64,000 nt of DNA from Colwellia sp. (GTDB lineage: Bacteria; Pseudomonadota; Gammaproteobacteria; Enterobacterales; Alteromonadaceae). The stretch is from contig JABSOW010000003.1 of assembly GCA_013215465.1 (NCBI GenBank), positions 203,537 to 267,536 of the forward strand, read 5' to 3'. The notes beneath the pieces are model-generated. The model did no database searches. It was not told the DNA's origin and saw nothing but the letters and a program-made list of their open reading frames with translations. Each line of letters starts with the position of its first letter. The first letter of the stretch is position 1. Below, piece after piece: positions 52,377 to 62,269 of the stretch. Position numbers and translations under genes: made by a program.

Positions 52377-53726
52377 TTATAATCTTGTTTTTAACAGTTT
52401 CGCGTAATAAAAACCATCCATATTTTCTTCTCCGGGCAATAATTGCCAGCCGAGAGTGCCTTCTTCAGATTTGTCGTTGCCGTCAATACTTACCAGCTCA
52501 GCATCGGTATTGTTATTAAGGAAATGTTTTATTTGCTCACTGTTTTCTTGCGGTAAAATACTACAGGTGGCATAAAGTAAAGTACCACCGGGCTTAAGCA
52601 AAGACCATGTTTCTTTTAGTATTTGCTGCTGAAGAATTACTAGTGCATCAATATCAGTAGCTTTACGCAACCACTTTATGTCGGGGTGGCGGCGAATAAC
52701 ACCTGTGCCAGAGCAGGGCGCATCTAATAATATACGGTCAAACTGCTGTCCGTCCCACCAAGTTTTAGCATTGGCTGCATCCGCGGCAATCACCTTGGCT
52801 GTTAATCCTAAACGCGTTAAATTTTCTTCTACTCTTATTAAACGACTTGCCTCAACATCAATGGCCGTCATTGACGCTATATCAGGCTTTTGTTCTAAAA
52901 TATGACAGGTTTTTCCGCCAGGTGCTGCACAGCAATCAAGTACAACATCTCCCTGTTGGCAGTCAAGAAGTCTAGCTGCTTGTTGAGCTGCGCCATCTTG
53001 AACTGAAATCCAACCCTGCTCAAACCCAGGTAGTTTAGTAACATCTGTTGGGCGAGTTAGCTCGATGGCATGACTTAATGGCTCAATAGTACTAACGTCT
53101 ATTTCTACTGTTGCTAATAAGCTTTGATATTGAGTGCTAGTGTGATGTTGTTGATTTACTCTTAACCACATCGGCGGTTTTTGTTGGTTGGCTGCTAGAA
53201 TTTGTTGCCATTTTGTCGGATAGCCTTGCTGTACTTTTTTAATAAACCAGCTAGGGTGGTTATATTCTATTGAGGCTGGTAGTGTTTCTTGTTTTTTTTG
53301 CGTATTACTTTCACTAGCACGGACAAAGTTGCGTAACACACCGTTTATCAAAGCTTTCATCTGGCGGTTTTTCAAAGCGCCAGTAGCGGCAACGGTTTCA
53401 CTAACTGCTGCGTGATCAGGAATGCGCATATATTTAATTTGATATACACCTACCAACAACAAAAAATGAAATACCCGTTGTTTACCCGTTAAAGGTTTTT
53501 GCATCAAGGCACGAACGTCATGCTCTAATTCGGGTAAATATCGCAATACGCCATAGCAAATTTCTTGCAATAAGCCTTTATCTTTTAAGTCGGCCTTATC
53601 TTGTTGCTTGGGTAATTCATCACTAAGGCTTCGTCCTTGATCTATTACGCTATAACAGCACTTCGCCGCCAAAGCGCGAATATTGATAGGTTTTTGTTTA
53701 TTTACTTGAGTCGTTTTAGTTGTCAT
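52377..53726 (-). CDS. rsmB: 16S rRNA m5C967 methyltransferase RsmB
   Basis: This 449-residue enzyme methylates C5 of C967 in 16S rRNA. An N-terminal NusB-like RNA-binding domain (about 12-160) precedes the SAM domain with CCAAPGGKTCHILE near 260 and the catalytic DAPCSGTGVIRRHPDIKW near 330. The second cysteine of the family, in ATCSILPQENSEQ, is present. The N-terminus is about 20 residues longer than in E. coli, with a basic stretch. It starts immediately after the fmt stop codon. Confidence 0.97.
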   Translation of the reverse strand: MTTKTTQVNKQKPINIRALAAKCCYSVIDQGRSLSDELPKQQDKADLKDKGLLQEICYGVLRYLPELEHDVRALMQKPLTGKQRVFHFLLLVGVYQIKYMRIPDHAAVSETVAATGALKNRQMKALINGVLRNFVRASESNTQKKQETLPASIEYNHPSWFIKKVQQGYPTKWQQILAANQQKPPMWLRVNQQHHTSTQYQSLLATVEIDVSTIEPLSHAIELTRPTDVTKLPGFEQGWISVQDGAAQQAARLLDCQQGDVVLDCCAAPGGKTCHILEQKPDIASMTAIDVEASRLIRVEENLTRLGLTAKVIAADAANAKTWWDGQQFDRILLDAPCSGTGVIRRHPDIKWLRKATDIDALVILQQQILKETWSLLKPGGTLLYATCSILPQENSEQIKHFLNNNTDAELVSIDGNDKSEEGTLGWQLLPGEENMDGFYYAKLLKTRL

Positions 53727-54743
53727 TTAATCCACTATGCCATTAATATTAGTGCCTACCTTGAACCAATCAGCACGACCATTAAGAATATCTTTTATTG
53801 GTAGGGCTTTTTTTCCGGGTAATTGCAGTATTTCTAAACAAATAGCGCCATTAGTAGTGGCCACGACAATGCCGTTTTTATCGGCAGAAATAATGGTACC
53901 AGTAGGCTTATCTAAATTTACTGCTTGTGTTGAGGCTTGCCAAACACGAATTTTATGCTGTTTATTGACGGTGTTACTTTCAGTAAAAGTAAATTGCGCG
54001 ACAGGCCAAGGAATATAAGCACGAATTTTTCTGCCTAATTCGGTGGCGCTTAATTGCCAATTTAATTCGGCTTCGGTTTTATCAAGTTTATGGGCGTAAG
54101 TGGCCATACTATTATCTTGGCTAGTATTATGTTCATCAGCGTTATAGTTATTTTGTGTCATTAAGCTTAAGGTATCAAGCAGTGCTGTTGGTCCAAGCAA
54201 AGCTAATTTATCATATAGGCTAGCACTAGTGTCGGTGTGCTCAATAATGCAATCGGCAGTTAAGATCATAGCACCAGTATCTAAGCCTTTATCCATTTGC
54301 ATAATAGTTACACCCGTTTTTTCATCACCCGCTTCTAGTGAGCGTTGAATAGGAGCTGCCCCACGCCATTTTGGCAATAATGAACCATGCACATTAATAC
54401 AACCCAAACGTGGTGCTGCTAATATAGCTTCAGGTAAAAGTAAACCATAAGCAACCACTACCATAACATCGGCATTATATTGGATTAATTTTTGTTGGTC
54501 GTTAAGGGCTTTAAAGTTAAGGGGTTGCTCAACAGGTATGTTGTGTTCAAGTGCTAATAATTTAGTTGCACAGGCGGTTAGTTTTTTGCCTCTTCCTGCC
54601 GGTTTGTCAGGTGGGCAATAAACAGCAACTATATTATGCTCGCTGTTAATAAGTGCGAGTAAATGTTGGGCAGCAAAATCGGGTGTGCCAGCAAAAATAA
54701 TATTTAAGGATTTTTTTAGAGAATTAGACATAGAGCTAAGCAT
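53727..54743 (-). CDS. fmt: Methionyl-tRNA formyltransferase
   Basis: This 338-residue enzyme formylates initiator Met-tRNA with 10-formyl-THF. The N-terminal domain begins [19 protein letters not shown], and the catalytic block [19 protein letters not shown] is intact. The C-terminal OB-like tRNA-binding domain follows. The ATG at 54743 overlaps the def stop by 8 bp; an ATG four codons later (54731) is also possible, and neither has an ideal ribosome site. Def and Fmt act at the two ends of the formyl-methionine cycle. Confidence 0.97.
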   Translation of the reverse strand: MLSSMSNSLKKSLNIIFAGTPDFAAQHLLALINSEHNIVAVYCPPDKPAGRGKKLTACATKLLALEHNIPVEQPLNFKALNDQQKLIQYNADVMVVVAYGLLLPEAILAAPRLGCINVHGSLLPKWRGAAPIQRSLEAGDEKTGVTIMQMDKGLDTGAMILTADCIIEHTDTSASLYDKLALLGPTALLDTLSLMTQNNYNADEHNTSQDNSMATYAHKLDKTEAELNWQLSATELGRKIRAYIPWPVAQFTFTESNTVNKQHKIRVWQASTQAVNLDKPTGTIISADKNGIVVATTNGAICLEILQLPGKKALPIKDILNGRADWFKVGTNINGIVD

Positions 54744-55251
54744 TGTCCTTGTCTAATTTTGCTTCTTTTTCTAACTTGGTTTTAATGCGCTGGCGTTTTA
54801 ATGGCGATAAGTAATCAACAAATAAAATACCATTTAAATGATCAAGCTCGTGCTGAATACAAATGCTCAACAGCTCTTCACCATCAAGGGTGAATTCTTT
54901 GCCGTGACGATCAAGAGCCTTAACCGTACAAGTTGTGTGGCGATCTACTTTAGCGTAAACCCCAGGAACAGATAAACATCCCTCTTCATTAACCAAGGTT
55001 TCATTGCTTTTAGCAATGATTTCTGGGTTAATTAATACCAGAGGTTGGTCGCCACTTTCAGAAACATCGATAACAACGATGCGTTGATGAATATCAACTT
55101 GGGTAGCCGCAAGACCAACACCTTTTTCTTCATACATGGTTGCTAACATATCATCTATGATGATTGAGGTCGCTTCTGTTATTTTAGCTACAGGACTAGC
55201 CTTTGTTTTTAAACGAGGATCTGGAAAACGTAATACAGTTAAAATAGTCAT
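54736..55251 (-). CDS. def: Peptide deformylase
   Basis: This 171-residue metalloenzyme removes the formyl group from nascent proteins. All three family motifs are present: GVGLAATQ (about 44-51), EEGCLSVPG (about 88-96) with the metal-binding cysteine, and QHELDHLNG (about 131-139) with two histidines and the catalytic glutamate. Length matches E. coli (169). It is divergent from the LysM-protein gene and heads the def-fmt-rsmB-trkA operon. Confidence 0.98.
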   Translation of the reverse strand: MTILTVLRFPDPRLKTKASPVAKITEATSIIIDDMLATMYEEKGVGLAATQVDIHQRIVVIDVSESGDQPLVLINPEIIAKSNETLVNEEGCLSVPGVYAKVDRHTTCTVKALDRHGKEFTLDGEELLSICIQHELDHLNGILFVDYLSPLKRQRIKTKLEKEAKLDKDNA

Positions 55252-55346
55252 AATCTTATAAAAGTTTGTTAAAAGAATTAGCGATAATTCTTTTAGAGTG
55301 TTATGTTTATTATTATAGCAATTAATAATACCGCATTTCTATAACA

Positions 55347-56492
55347 GTGAATAAAAGCATGGAAAATCATGATAAAAGAACGAAGCGCATGCTAAAAAAA
55401 ATAATTTTAACACTTTCTTTATTTGCATGTTCTTTAATTTCACTGGCTGAGCAGTTAAACATCAATGATGATGCGCCTAAAACTTACGTTGTCGTTAAAG
55501 GTGATACCCTCTGGGAAATTTCTGCTGTTTTTTTAGAACAGCCATGGTTATGGCCTAAATTATGGCGCTCAAATCCTGAAATCAACAACCCGCATTTAAT
55601 ATATCCCGGTGATATTATCACCTTAGTGCTTGATGAAAGAGGCGTGCCTATGCTGGTGCTGGAGTCAGCTAAAGCCAAAGCAAGTTATAAATGGTCGCCT
55701 AAAACACGTCAAAAAAATAAGGATGATATGGCAATTAGGCTGTTACCATTAGAAGTGATAGCTCCATTTATTAAATACGATCATTTATTTAGTGCCGAAC
55801 AACTTGAAAAATTACCCTATGTTATTGGTAGCGATGAAGGATACCGTTCTAGTATTAATGGCTTTAAAGTTTATGTTAATAAAAATTTATTGTTAGCACA
55901 AACCTACGCTATTTATAATAAAGGTGAGGAAATTATTGATCCTGAAACTGCCGAATCTTTAGGGTTTTATGTTGATTTAGTGGCAACAGGTCAAGCGCTT
56001 CGTACCGGTAACCACAGTAAAAACGAACCAGCAACACTCAAAGTGTCTACGGCGAAACGTGAAATACGCTCGGGTGATTTTGTTGTCCCAGTACATGAGG
56101 GGCAAATGTTCCCTTCGGTATTTACCATGAAAGCAGCGGATAAATCATTGCGAGGAGCCATTATTAAAGCTACCAGTAATGGTCGTGAGTTTGGTAAGTT
56201 AGAAGTAGTGATGATTAATCGTGGCACTATACATCAGGTAACCGTTGGCGATGTTATGGCAATAAAACGCTTAAGCCCAGGTGTCATCGAAACAAGTACC
56301 GGGCCGAAATACACGGTAGAGACATCTCGCTGGAACCGATTACTAACATCAGATGGTTCAAATTATAAAATGCTAGAAGAAATTGTCGGTGAATTAATGG
56401 TTTTTAAAGTGTATCAGCAAGCAAGTATGGCACTGATTTTACGCACTGAAAAACCTGCGCGTTTACAAGATATGGTGACGGCACCAGAATAA
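55347..56492 (+). CDS. LysM-domain periplasmic protein
   Basis: This protein of up to 381 residues has a LysM domain near its N-terminus (TYVVVKGDTLWEISAVFLEQ, then LWRSNPEINNPHLIYPGDII). This is the family found divergent from def next to dprA in many gammaproteobacteria. A signal peptide begins at the methionine at 55389 (MLKKIILTLSLFACSLISLA), so translation probably starts there rather than at the GTG 55347. The remaining 290 residues have no recognised motif. Peptidoglycan binding is inferred from LysM. Confidence 0.88.
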   Translation: MNKSMENHDKRTKRMLKKIILTLSLFACSLISLAEQLNINDDAPKTYVVVKGDTLWEISAVFLEQPWLWPKLWRSNPEINNPHLIYPGDIITLVLDERGVPMLVLESAKAKASYKWSPKTRQKNKDDMAIRLLPLEVIAPFIKYDHLFSAEQLEKLPYVIGSDEGYRSSINGFKVYVNKNLLLAQTYAIYNKGEEIIDPETAESLGFYVDLVATGQALRTGNHSKNEPATLKVSTAKREIRSGDFVVPVHEGQMFPSVFTMKAADKSLRGAIIKATSNGREFGKLEVVMINRGTIHQVTVGDVMAIKRLSPGVIETSTGPKYTVETSRWNRLLTSDGSNYKMLEEIVGELMVFKVYQQASMALILRTEKPARLQDMVTAPE

Positions 56493-56604
56493 AGTATTTC
56501 ATTACCGCCTCTTCTGCTTGGGAGGAGTAATTGCTTACATGGAAGTGAAGCGCTTGTCCTGAGTTCCTGAGCTTTTCGAAATATCTAAGAAATGGAGGAG
56601 ACAG

Positions 56605-57732
56605 GTGAGCAAAAGCAATATTCATTACTGGTTAGCGTTAAAACTTGTTCCTCGTTTAGCCATACATAAAAAACTAGCACTTGTTGATGCCTATGGAATA
56701 GCAGCGATTTTTTCTTTTCCAACATTCTCACCACTGACTTCAGTACATAATTTAACACCTAAGCAACTTACAGCATTCAACCAGCCAAATTGGTTACTGA
56801 TTGATAAAATCATTAACAATAGTACTAATTGTAATAGCGAAATAATTACCTTTGATGATCCATTATACCCTTATTTACTCAAACAAATTTATGATCCGCC
56901 CCTGGTTATATTTATACAAGGCAATAAAAAATTATTAAATCAAAGTCAATTAGCTATTGTTGGTAGCCGCTCTGCTAGTGCAAACGGTCGTGAAACGGCC
57001 TTTGAGCTTGCTCAGCAATTGGTCGAAGAGGGCTTGGTGATTACCAGTGGTTTAGCTTTAGGCATTGATGCTGCTGCGCATAAAGGGGCGCTAACGTCTA
57101 ATGCAAGTACCATTGCGGTAGTAGCGACCGGGTTAGATAAAGTATACCCAGCAAGGCATCGAACGTTAGCGCAACAAATAATCTTCCAGCATGGCGCAAT
57201 AATTAGTGAATTTTTACCAGGCACTTTGCCAAAAGCAGGACACTTTCCGAAAAGAAATCGCATCATTAGCGGTCTTAGTATAGGTGTTTTAGTTGTTGAG
57301 GCTGCTTTGCAAAGTGGCTCTCTTATTACGGCTCGTTGTGCGTTAGAACAAAATAGGGATGTTTTTTCTATCCCTAGTGCCATTAATAACTCTCAGGCTA
57401 AAGGTTGCCACTGGTTAATTAAACAAGGCGCTAAGCTAGTGGAAGAAGTGGCCGATATACTAGAGGAGTTAACGTTTGTAAAGAAATCTGGTCTACAATT
57501 AAAGCAACAGCAAATATCACAAGGGACTGTAAATAAAGGCATTGATGAAAAAAATCAAAATAAGGACTTGTGTGTTGATGCATTGTTGGCTAGTGTGGGA
57601 TTTGAGATTACTCCCGTAGATAAAGTAGTTTTCCGAAGTAAACTCCCCATAGAGGAGGTGTTAACTCGGTTAACAATATTAGAGCTTAGTGGTCTGGTGG
57701 CTGCGGTACCAGGTGGCTACCTTAGATTGTAG
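56605..57732 (+). CDS. dprA: DNA processing protein DprA (Smf)
   Basis: This 375-residue protein binds single-stranded DNA and loads RecA during natural transformation in competent species. A SAM-like N-terminal region is followed by the Rossmann-like core with AIVGSRSASANGRETAFELA and ITSGLALGIDAAAHKGAL (about 115-165) and EFLPGTLPKAGHFPKRNRIISGLS. A C-terminal winged-helix (about 310-375) ends with AAVPGGYLRL. The start is GTG with an excellent ribosome site (GGAGGAG). It is followed 30 bp later by smg. Confidence 0.96.
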   Translation: MSKSNIHYWLALKLVPRLAIHKKLALVDAYGIAAIFSFPTFSPLTSVHNLTPKQLTAFNQPNWLLIDKIINNSTNCNSEIITFDDPLYPYLLKQIYDPPLVIFIQGNKKLLNQSQLAIVGSRSASANGRETAFELAQQLVEEGLVITSGLALGIDAAAHKGALTSNASTIAVVATGLDKVYPARHRTLAQQIIFQHGAIISEFLPGTLPKAGHFPKRNRIISGLSIGVLVVEAALQSGSLITARCALEQNRDVFSIPSAINNSQAKGCHWLIKQGAKLVEEVADILEELTFVKKSGLQLKQQQISQGTVNKGIDEKNQNKDLCVDALLASVGFEITPVDKVVFRSKLPIEEVLTRLTILELSGLVAAVPGGYLRL

Positions 57733-57762
57733 TATTCACTATAGGTGTAAAAGGGGCTAGTT

Positions 57763-58236
57763 ATGTTTGATATCTTGATGTATTTATTTGAAAATTATAT
57801 TCATAGTGAAGCTGAAGTCATGGTTGATCATGACATCTTAACTGATGAACTTACGCGTGCAGGCTTTCACCAAGATGAAATATACAAGGCGCTCAATTGG
57901 TTAGAAAATCTTTCTGCATTACAAGATAGTGATGCGTACCCTTATTTAACTCGCGTTGGTAATAAATCTTTCCGTATTTATACCGAGGATGAAATACAAC
58001 TTCTTGATACAGAAAGTAGAGGTTTTATTTTATTTTTAGAGCAAGTCAATGTGCTTGATTTTACCACTCGTGAAATGGTAATCGATAGAGTTATGGAGCT
58101 TGATACCGCTCACTTCTCTATGGACGACTTAAAATGGGTAATACTGATGGTATTGTTCAATGTACCCGGTCAAGAAAATGCTTACTCGCAAATGGAAGAT
58201 CTTATTTTTGATGAACAAGAAGGTCCATTGCACTAA
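57763..58236 (+). CDS. smg: Smg family protein (DUF494)
   Basis: This 157-residue acidic protein matches Smg/DUF494 in length and in the start [19 protein letters not shown]. It is always found next to dprA in gammaproteobacteria, and its function is unknown. There is no signal peptide or membrane segment. It lies 30 bp after dprA and is followed by a terminator-like hairpin. Confidence 0.95.
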   Translation: MFDILMYLFENYIHSEAEVMVDHDILTDELTRAGFHQDEIYKALNWLENLSALQDSDAYPYLTRVGNKSFRIYTEDEIQLLDTESRGFILFLEQVNVLDFTTREMVIDRVMELDTAHFSMDDLKWVILMVLFNVPGQENAYSQMEDLIFDEQEGPLH

Positions 58237-58267
58237 GGCACACCATTAAATAATAGTTTTTTTAAGC

Positions 58268-58301
58268 AGAGTTGTGGCATAATATGTCACAACTCTTTTT
58301 G
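58268..58301 (+). terminator. Terminator downstream of smg
   Basis: AGAGTTGTG (58268-58276) pairs with CACAACTCT (58288-58296) around an 11-nt loop and is followed by TTTT. Confidence 0.8.
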
Positions 58302-58339
58302 TAGTATCTCGCTTAACTGAACTAATTATAGCTTATTTT

Positions 58340-58945
58340 ATGTCTAATCTGTCTAATGCCAAGCAATCACCTTTAGATAAAGAAAATCCTTTATTTTCTC
58401 GACATGAACATGCGCTTGAAAAAGCCTATGAAGTTTGCCCTGAGTGTGGTTCAGAGTTAACCATGAAACGTGGTAAAGCAGGGACATTTTTAAGTTGTTC
58501 GAATTACCCTAACTGCCAATATACACGCTCAGTGATTGAACAAGAGCGTGCTGAAGATAGAGTTTTAGCCAACAGTGAATGTCCTCACTGCGCTCATTCC
58601 TTGGCGGTAAAGCAAGGGCGTTATGGCATGTTTATTGGTTGTACCAATTATCCACAATGCCATCATATTGAAGATGAACAACACCATGAAGACATTGGTG
58701 TGGCTTGCCCATCATGTAAAGAGAAGGGTAAAGCAGGAGAATTAAAAGAAAAAACTAACCGCTTTGGTAAGACGTTTTATTCTTGTGATCAATACCCTAA
58801 ATGCAAATATGTTTTAAACTATAAACCCGTAGAGCAAACTTGTCCACAGTGTCAGTGGCCGGTGTTAATTACACGAACCATGGCGAGCGGTGAGGTAATC
58901 AGTTGCCCACAAAAAAAATGCGACTATAAAAGTAAAGCTCTATAA
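58340..58945 (+). CDS. Topoisomerase-type C4 zinc-finger protein (YrdD-like)
   Basis: This 201-residue protein consists of four four-cysteine modules like those at the C-terminus of topoisomerase I. The pairs are CPECG with CSNYPNC, CPHCA with CTNYPQC, CPSCKEKGK with CDQYPKC, and CPQCQ with CPQKKC. It lacks any topoisomerase catalytic domain. It matches E. coli YrdD in context (dprA-smg-yrdD-tsaC) and type. DNA binding is inferred from the modules. Confidence 0.9.
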   Translation: MSNLSNAKQSPLDKENPLFSRHEHALEKAYEVCPECGSELTMKRGKAGTFLSCSNYPNCQYTRSVIEQERAEDRVLANSECPHCAHSLAVKQGRYGMFIGCTNYPQCHHIEDEQHHEDIGVACPSCKEKGKAGELKEKTNRFGKTFYSCDQYPKCKYVLNYKPVEQTCPQCQWPVLITRTMASGEVISCPQKKCDYKSKAL

Positions 58946-58997
58946 TTTTTAATATTAACCATCCATATTATTTTTAACCTTTTAAGAGAAAAACACC

Positions 58998-59501
58998 ATG
59001 ACTTCACCATTTGTTGCTATTTTAATGGGATCAGATTCTGATCTTCCGGTAATGCAAGCTACTATTGATATTCTAAAGCAATTTGATATTACTCATGAAG
59101 TTCGTGTGCGCTCAGCCCATAGAACACCTGAAGCTACTAAAGCTTATGTTCAAGATGCCGAAGAGCGAGGCTGTAAAGTATTTATTTGTGCTGCAGGTTT
59201 AGCTGCCCATTTAGCTGGCGCTGTTGCCGGTATGACTACACGCCCAGTTATTGGCGTGCCGATTGATTGTGGCCCATTACAAGGCCATGATGCTTTATTA
59301 TCAACAGTAATGATGCCGGGTGGTATTCCTGTGGCGACAGTTGCTATTGGTAAAGCAGGTGCTAAAAATGCGGGTTATTTAGCGGCACAAATTTTGGGTG
59401 TTGCTGATCAAAGCATGGCAGATAAAGTACAAGCTGAGCGTAAAGCGAATGCTAAAGCTTTACTTGCAAAAGATGAAGCAATGCAAGCTAAACTAGGTTA
59501 A
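58998..59501 (+). CDS. purE: N5-CAIR mutase PurE
   Basis: This 167-residue enzyme converts N5-carboxyaminoimidazole ribonucleotide to CAIR in purine synthesis. The signature [10 protein letters not shown] lies at residues 10-19, with SAHRTPE at about 40-46 and [15 protein letters not shown] [11 protein letters not shown] in the middle. Length matches E. coli PurE (169). The usual partner purK is absent from the window; the next gene is tsaC. Confidence 0.97.
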   Translation: MTSPFVAILMGSDSDLPVMQATIDILKQFDITHEVRVRSAHRTPEATKAYVQDAEERGCKVFICAAGLAAHLAGAVAGMTTRPVIGVPIDCGPLQGHDALLSTVMMPGGIPVATVAIGKAGAKNAGYLAAQILGVADQSMADKVQAERKANAKALLAKDEAMQAKLG

Positions 59502-59610
59502 CTTGTTGCGGTATTGCTCAATGTAGGCGCCTAAAGCACTGGTTAACAGTCTGCTAACTTTGTGCTTTATTCTTGAAACTGAATATACGCACTGACTAAA
59601 TAGTGATTTT

Positions 59611-60174
59611 ATGAGTAATACCTCAATAATTAAACTCGCTGCTGAGATATTTACCCAAGGCGGTATTATTGCTTATCCAACAGAGGCTGTTTTTGGCCTT
59701 GGTTGCGATCCTGATAATGACAACGCAGTGAGAAAATTACTATCTTTGAAGCAACGTAATGTTGATAAAGGCTTAATTTTACTTGCGGCTGATTACTCTC
59801 AATTATTACCCTATCTTGATGGTAGTGCTATTAATCAAGAACAACGCGTTAGTGTTTTATCACGTTGGCCCGATGCTCTTACCCAGGTCTTACCGGCCAA
59901 TAGCAATATATCACCACTACTTTGTGGTGTTTTTGATTCTATTGCTGTTCGCATTACCAATCATCCTGATGTAGTTGCGCTGTGCAAACTAACCAATAAA
60001 GCAATTGTGTCAACGAGTGCAAATTTATCGGGCCAACCACCAGCAATCACTTGGCAGCAAGTGGAACAACAACTGGGTGATAAAGTTGATTTTATTATTA
60101 AGGCTGACACCTTAGGCTTTTTAAAACCAACAAGTATTATTAATGGTTTAACAGGTGCTATTATTCGTCAGTAA
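59611..60174 (+). CDS. tsaC: Threonylcarbamoyl-AMP synthase TsaC
   Basis: This 187-residue enzyme makes threonylcarbamoyl-AMP from threonine, bicarbonate and ATP, the first step to t6A37 in tRNA. The YrdC fold is clear from [20 protein letters not shown] (residues about 17-36), the KQR segment and [12 protein letters not shown] near 131. Length fits TsaC rather than the longer Sua5. It lies in the dprA-to-aroE neighbourhood as in E. coli. Confidence 0.96.
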   Translation: MSNTSIIKLAAEIFTQGGIIAYPTEAVFGLGCDPDNDNAVRKLLSLKQRNVDKGLILLAADYSQLLPYLDGSAINQEQRVSVLSRWPDALTQVLPANSNISPLLCGVFDSIAVRITNHPDVVALCKLTNKAIVSTSANLSGQPPAITWQQVEQQLGDKVDFIIKADTLGFLKPTSIINGLTGAIIRQ

Positions 60175-60249
60175 ATAAAGTGTCGTGCGACAAATGTCAA
60201 TTAAAAGTATCTTTGACAGCAAGGGGTTATCGATATTTACTGGTAAAAG

Positions 60250-60263
60250 TTGATCGAAATCAA
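60250..60263. promoter_or_regulatory. FNR-type binding site upstream of ompW
   Basis: TTGATCGAAATCAA fits the FNR/Anr consensus TTGATNNNNATCAA perfectly. It is about 105 bp upstream of the ompW start. Oxygen control of ompW by FNR is known in E. coli. Confidence 0.7.
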
Positions 60264-60367
60264 TAAAAAATTACTCTGTAAAAGTTAGCTGAAAAACCTT
60301 GCGCTAAATCAACTTTTTAAATAGTAAGAGCCCTATTATATCCGCAAATTCTTAAGGGGTATGAAAC

Positions 60368-61024
60368 ATGAAAAAATCATTATTAGCAATCGCATTATTA
60401 TCAAGCCTTTCCACAATGGCATTTGCAAACCAAGCGGGTGATATTTTAGTTCGTGGTGGTGCAACTATGGTATCTCCAGATAGCGGTAAAGCTGCTGTTT
60501 TCCTAGATGGAGCTGACTCAGGTTTACAAGTATCGGTTGACGATAACACTCAACTGGGTCTAAATTTTGTTTACTTTTTTGATAAGAACTGGGCAATTGA
60601 ATTATTAGCGGCTACGCCATTTGATCATGATATTAAATTACATAATGGCGATACGACAACATTACTTGCAGACACTAAGCAATTACCACCGACATTAAGT
60701 GCACTATATTATTTTGATACAGGCTCTGCGTTTAAACCTTATGTTGGCTTAGGTATTAACTATACAATTTTTTTCGATAATAGTTTTACAGGTACTTATT
60801 CTGATGCTGGTTTTAGTGATTTAAAATTAGATAACTCATTTGGTATCGCCGCACAAGTTGGTGCTGATTATGACTTAGGCGATAATTGGTCGGTGAATGT
60901 TTCGGCTCGCTACATTGATATATCAACTGATGCTACTTTTAAAGTAGGTGGGAGTGTTAATGGGTTAGCAGCGGTAGATGTAAATCCTATGGTTTATTCT
61001 GTAATGTTAGGTTATACCTTTTAA
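60368..61024 (+). CDS. ompW: Outer-membrane protein OmpW
   Basis: This 218-residue protein has a signal peptide (SLLAIALLSSLSTMAFA, cleavage after about residue 20) and the eight-stranded OmpW barrel. Typical elements are AGDILVRGGATMVSPD at the start, KNWAIELLAATPFDHDI, and a C-terminal aromatic residue (VMLGYTF). OmpW forms a small hydrophobic channel in the outer membrane and often responds to oxygen and osmolarity. The gene is monocistronic, with a strong terminator and an FNR-type site upstream. Confidence 0.96.
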   Translation: MKKSLLAIALLSSLSTMAFANQAGDILVRGGATMVSPDSGKAAVFLDGADSGLQVSVDDNTQLGLNFVYFFDKNWAIELLAATPFDHDIKLHNGDTTTLLADTKQLPPTLSALYYFDTGSAFKPYVGLGINYTIFFDNSFTGTYSDAGFSDLKLDNSFGIAAQVGADYDLGDNWSVNVSARYIDISTDATFKVGGSVNGLAAVDVNPMVYSVMLGYTF

Positions 61025-61076
61025 TGCTTGTTTAATGACTTAAGCGAGTTTTTATAGCTTTTGAAAGTAATAAAAC

Positions 61077-61116
61077 AAAAAGCAGTAACTTATTCAAAAG
61101 AGTTACTGCTTTTTTA
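61077..61116 (+). terminator. Terminator downstream of ompW
   Basis: AAAAAGCAGTAACT and AGTTACTGCTTTTT form a perfect 14-bp stem with a 10-nt loop, ending in a T-run. Confidence 0.92.
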
Positions 61117-61176
61117 TGTTTTTAAAAAACTAATTCAGTTAGGCTGTAGGTAAATTTATTTATTGAAAGTACCCTA

Positions 61177-61989
61177 ATGGACCAATACTGTGTTTTTGGT
61201 AATCCAATCAAACAATCACGCTCACCTTTTATTCACCTATTATTTGCTCAAGAGACAAAACAAGTCATTAATTATGCAATTCAATTTGCTGAGATAGATG
61301 GTTTTACCGAGGCCGTAGTTGAGTTTATTGATCAAGGTGGCAAGGGAGCAAATGTAACTGCACCTTTTAAAGAGCAAGCAATGGCAATGTGTGATGAATT
61401 AACTGAACACGCAAAATTTTCCGGTGCGGTTAATACGCTAACCTTTAAAAATGGCAAAATATATGGAGACACTACCGACGGAATTGGGTTGGTGAATGAC
61501 TTACTCACTAACGGTGTCAGCCTTGAAAATAGCCGAATATTATTACTTGGCGCAGGTGGAGCATCAAAAGGTGTGGTGTTACCTTTACTGAATCAAAAAC
61601 CAAAAAGTTTAACGATTGCTAATAGGACGGTTTCCAAAGCTAAAGCGATAGTTGAACAGTATACCAATCAACCGCTTTCAGCTTGCTCATTTGAAGAAGC
61701 AAACGAGCAAGTGTTTGATGTCATCATAAATGCTACCTCTGCAGGTTTAACAGGCAACGGCGTACCAATTTCTGAAAAGCTTATTACAACTAATAGTGTC
61801 TGCTATGACATGACCTATGGTAAAGAGCTAACGCCGTTTTTACAAAAAGCACAAAACCTGAAGGCGAAAAAGGTTATTGATGGAGTAGGTATGTTAGTTG
61901 GGCAAGCTGCAGAGAGTTTTTATATTTGGCGAGGGGTAAGACCAAGTGTTGAGTCCGTGATAGCGCAATTAAAATCAACAATTGCCTAG
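61177..61989 (+). CDS. aroE: Shikimate dehydrogenase AroE
   Basis: This 270-residue NADP enzyme reduces 3-dehydroshikimate to shikimate in aromatic amino acid synthesis. The substrate-binding start is FGNPIKQSRSPFIHLLFA (residues 6-23), with NVTAPFKEQA carrying the catalytic lysine near 69. The nucleotide-binding GAGGASKGVVLPLL lies at about 126-139. Length is normal. It is followed 6 bp later by the DUF1488 gene. Confidence 0.97.
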   Translation: MDQYCVFGNPIKQSRSPFIHLLFAQETKQVINYAIQFAEIDGFTEAVVEFIDQGGKGANVTAPFKEQAMAMCDELTEHAKFSGAVNTLTFKNGKIYGDTTDGIGLVNDLLTNGVSLENSRILLLGAGGASKGVVLPLLNQKPKSLTIANRTVSKAKAIVEQYTNQPLSACSFEEANEQVFDVIINATSAGLTGNGVPISEKLITTNSVCYDMTYGKELTPFLQKAQNLKAKKVIDGVGMLVGQAAESFYIWRGVRPSVESVIAQLKSTIA

Positions 61990-61995
61990 GAGTAT

Positions 61996-62232
61996 ATGTT
62001 GAATCAAGCCATTCTATTTAATGATGACTTACGCTTTGATGAAAAACAAGATGCATGGTGTTTTACTGTGTTGTTATCAGGGCAACTTATCACTGTATAC
62101 TTTCATTCAATGCAATTAAAGTTATTAGGAGAAGTTGACCAATGCACCAGGTTTGATTTAGAAGAGATTGTTGAACTCTGGCTCAAAAAAAATGAGGCAG
62201 AGGAAGATGCGATTCATATCAATATGCGTTAA
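61996..62232 (+). CDS. DUF1488 family protein (YrdB-like)
   Basis: This 78-residue protein matches DUF1488/YrdB in length and position just after aroE. Visible conserved features are LFNDDLRFDEKQDAWCFTVLL and FDLEEIVELWL. Function is unknown. It is translationally close to aroE (6 bp gap, ribosome site AGGAG) and convergent with the carbonic anhydrase homologue. Confidence 0.88.
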   Translation: MLNQAILFNDDLRFDEKQDAWCFTVLLSGQLITVYFHSMQLKLLGEVDQCTRFDLEEIVELWLKKNEAEEDAIHINMR

Positions 62233-62269
62233 TTGTCTTTGAATCTATTTGTTAAAGGGGATTTGGGTT

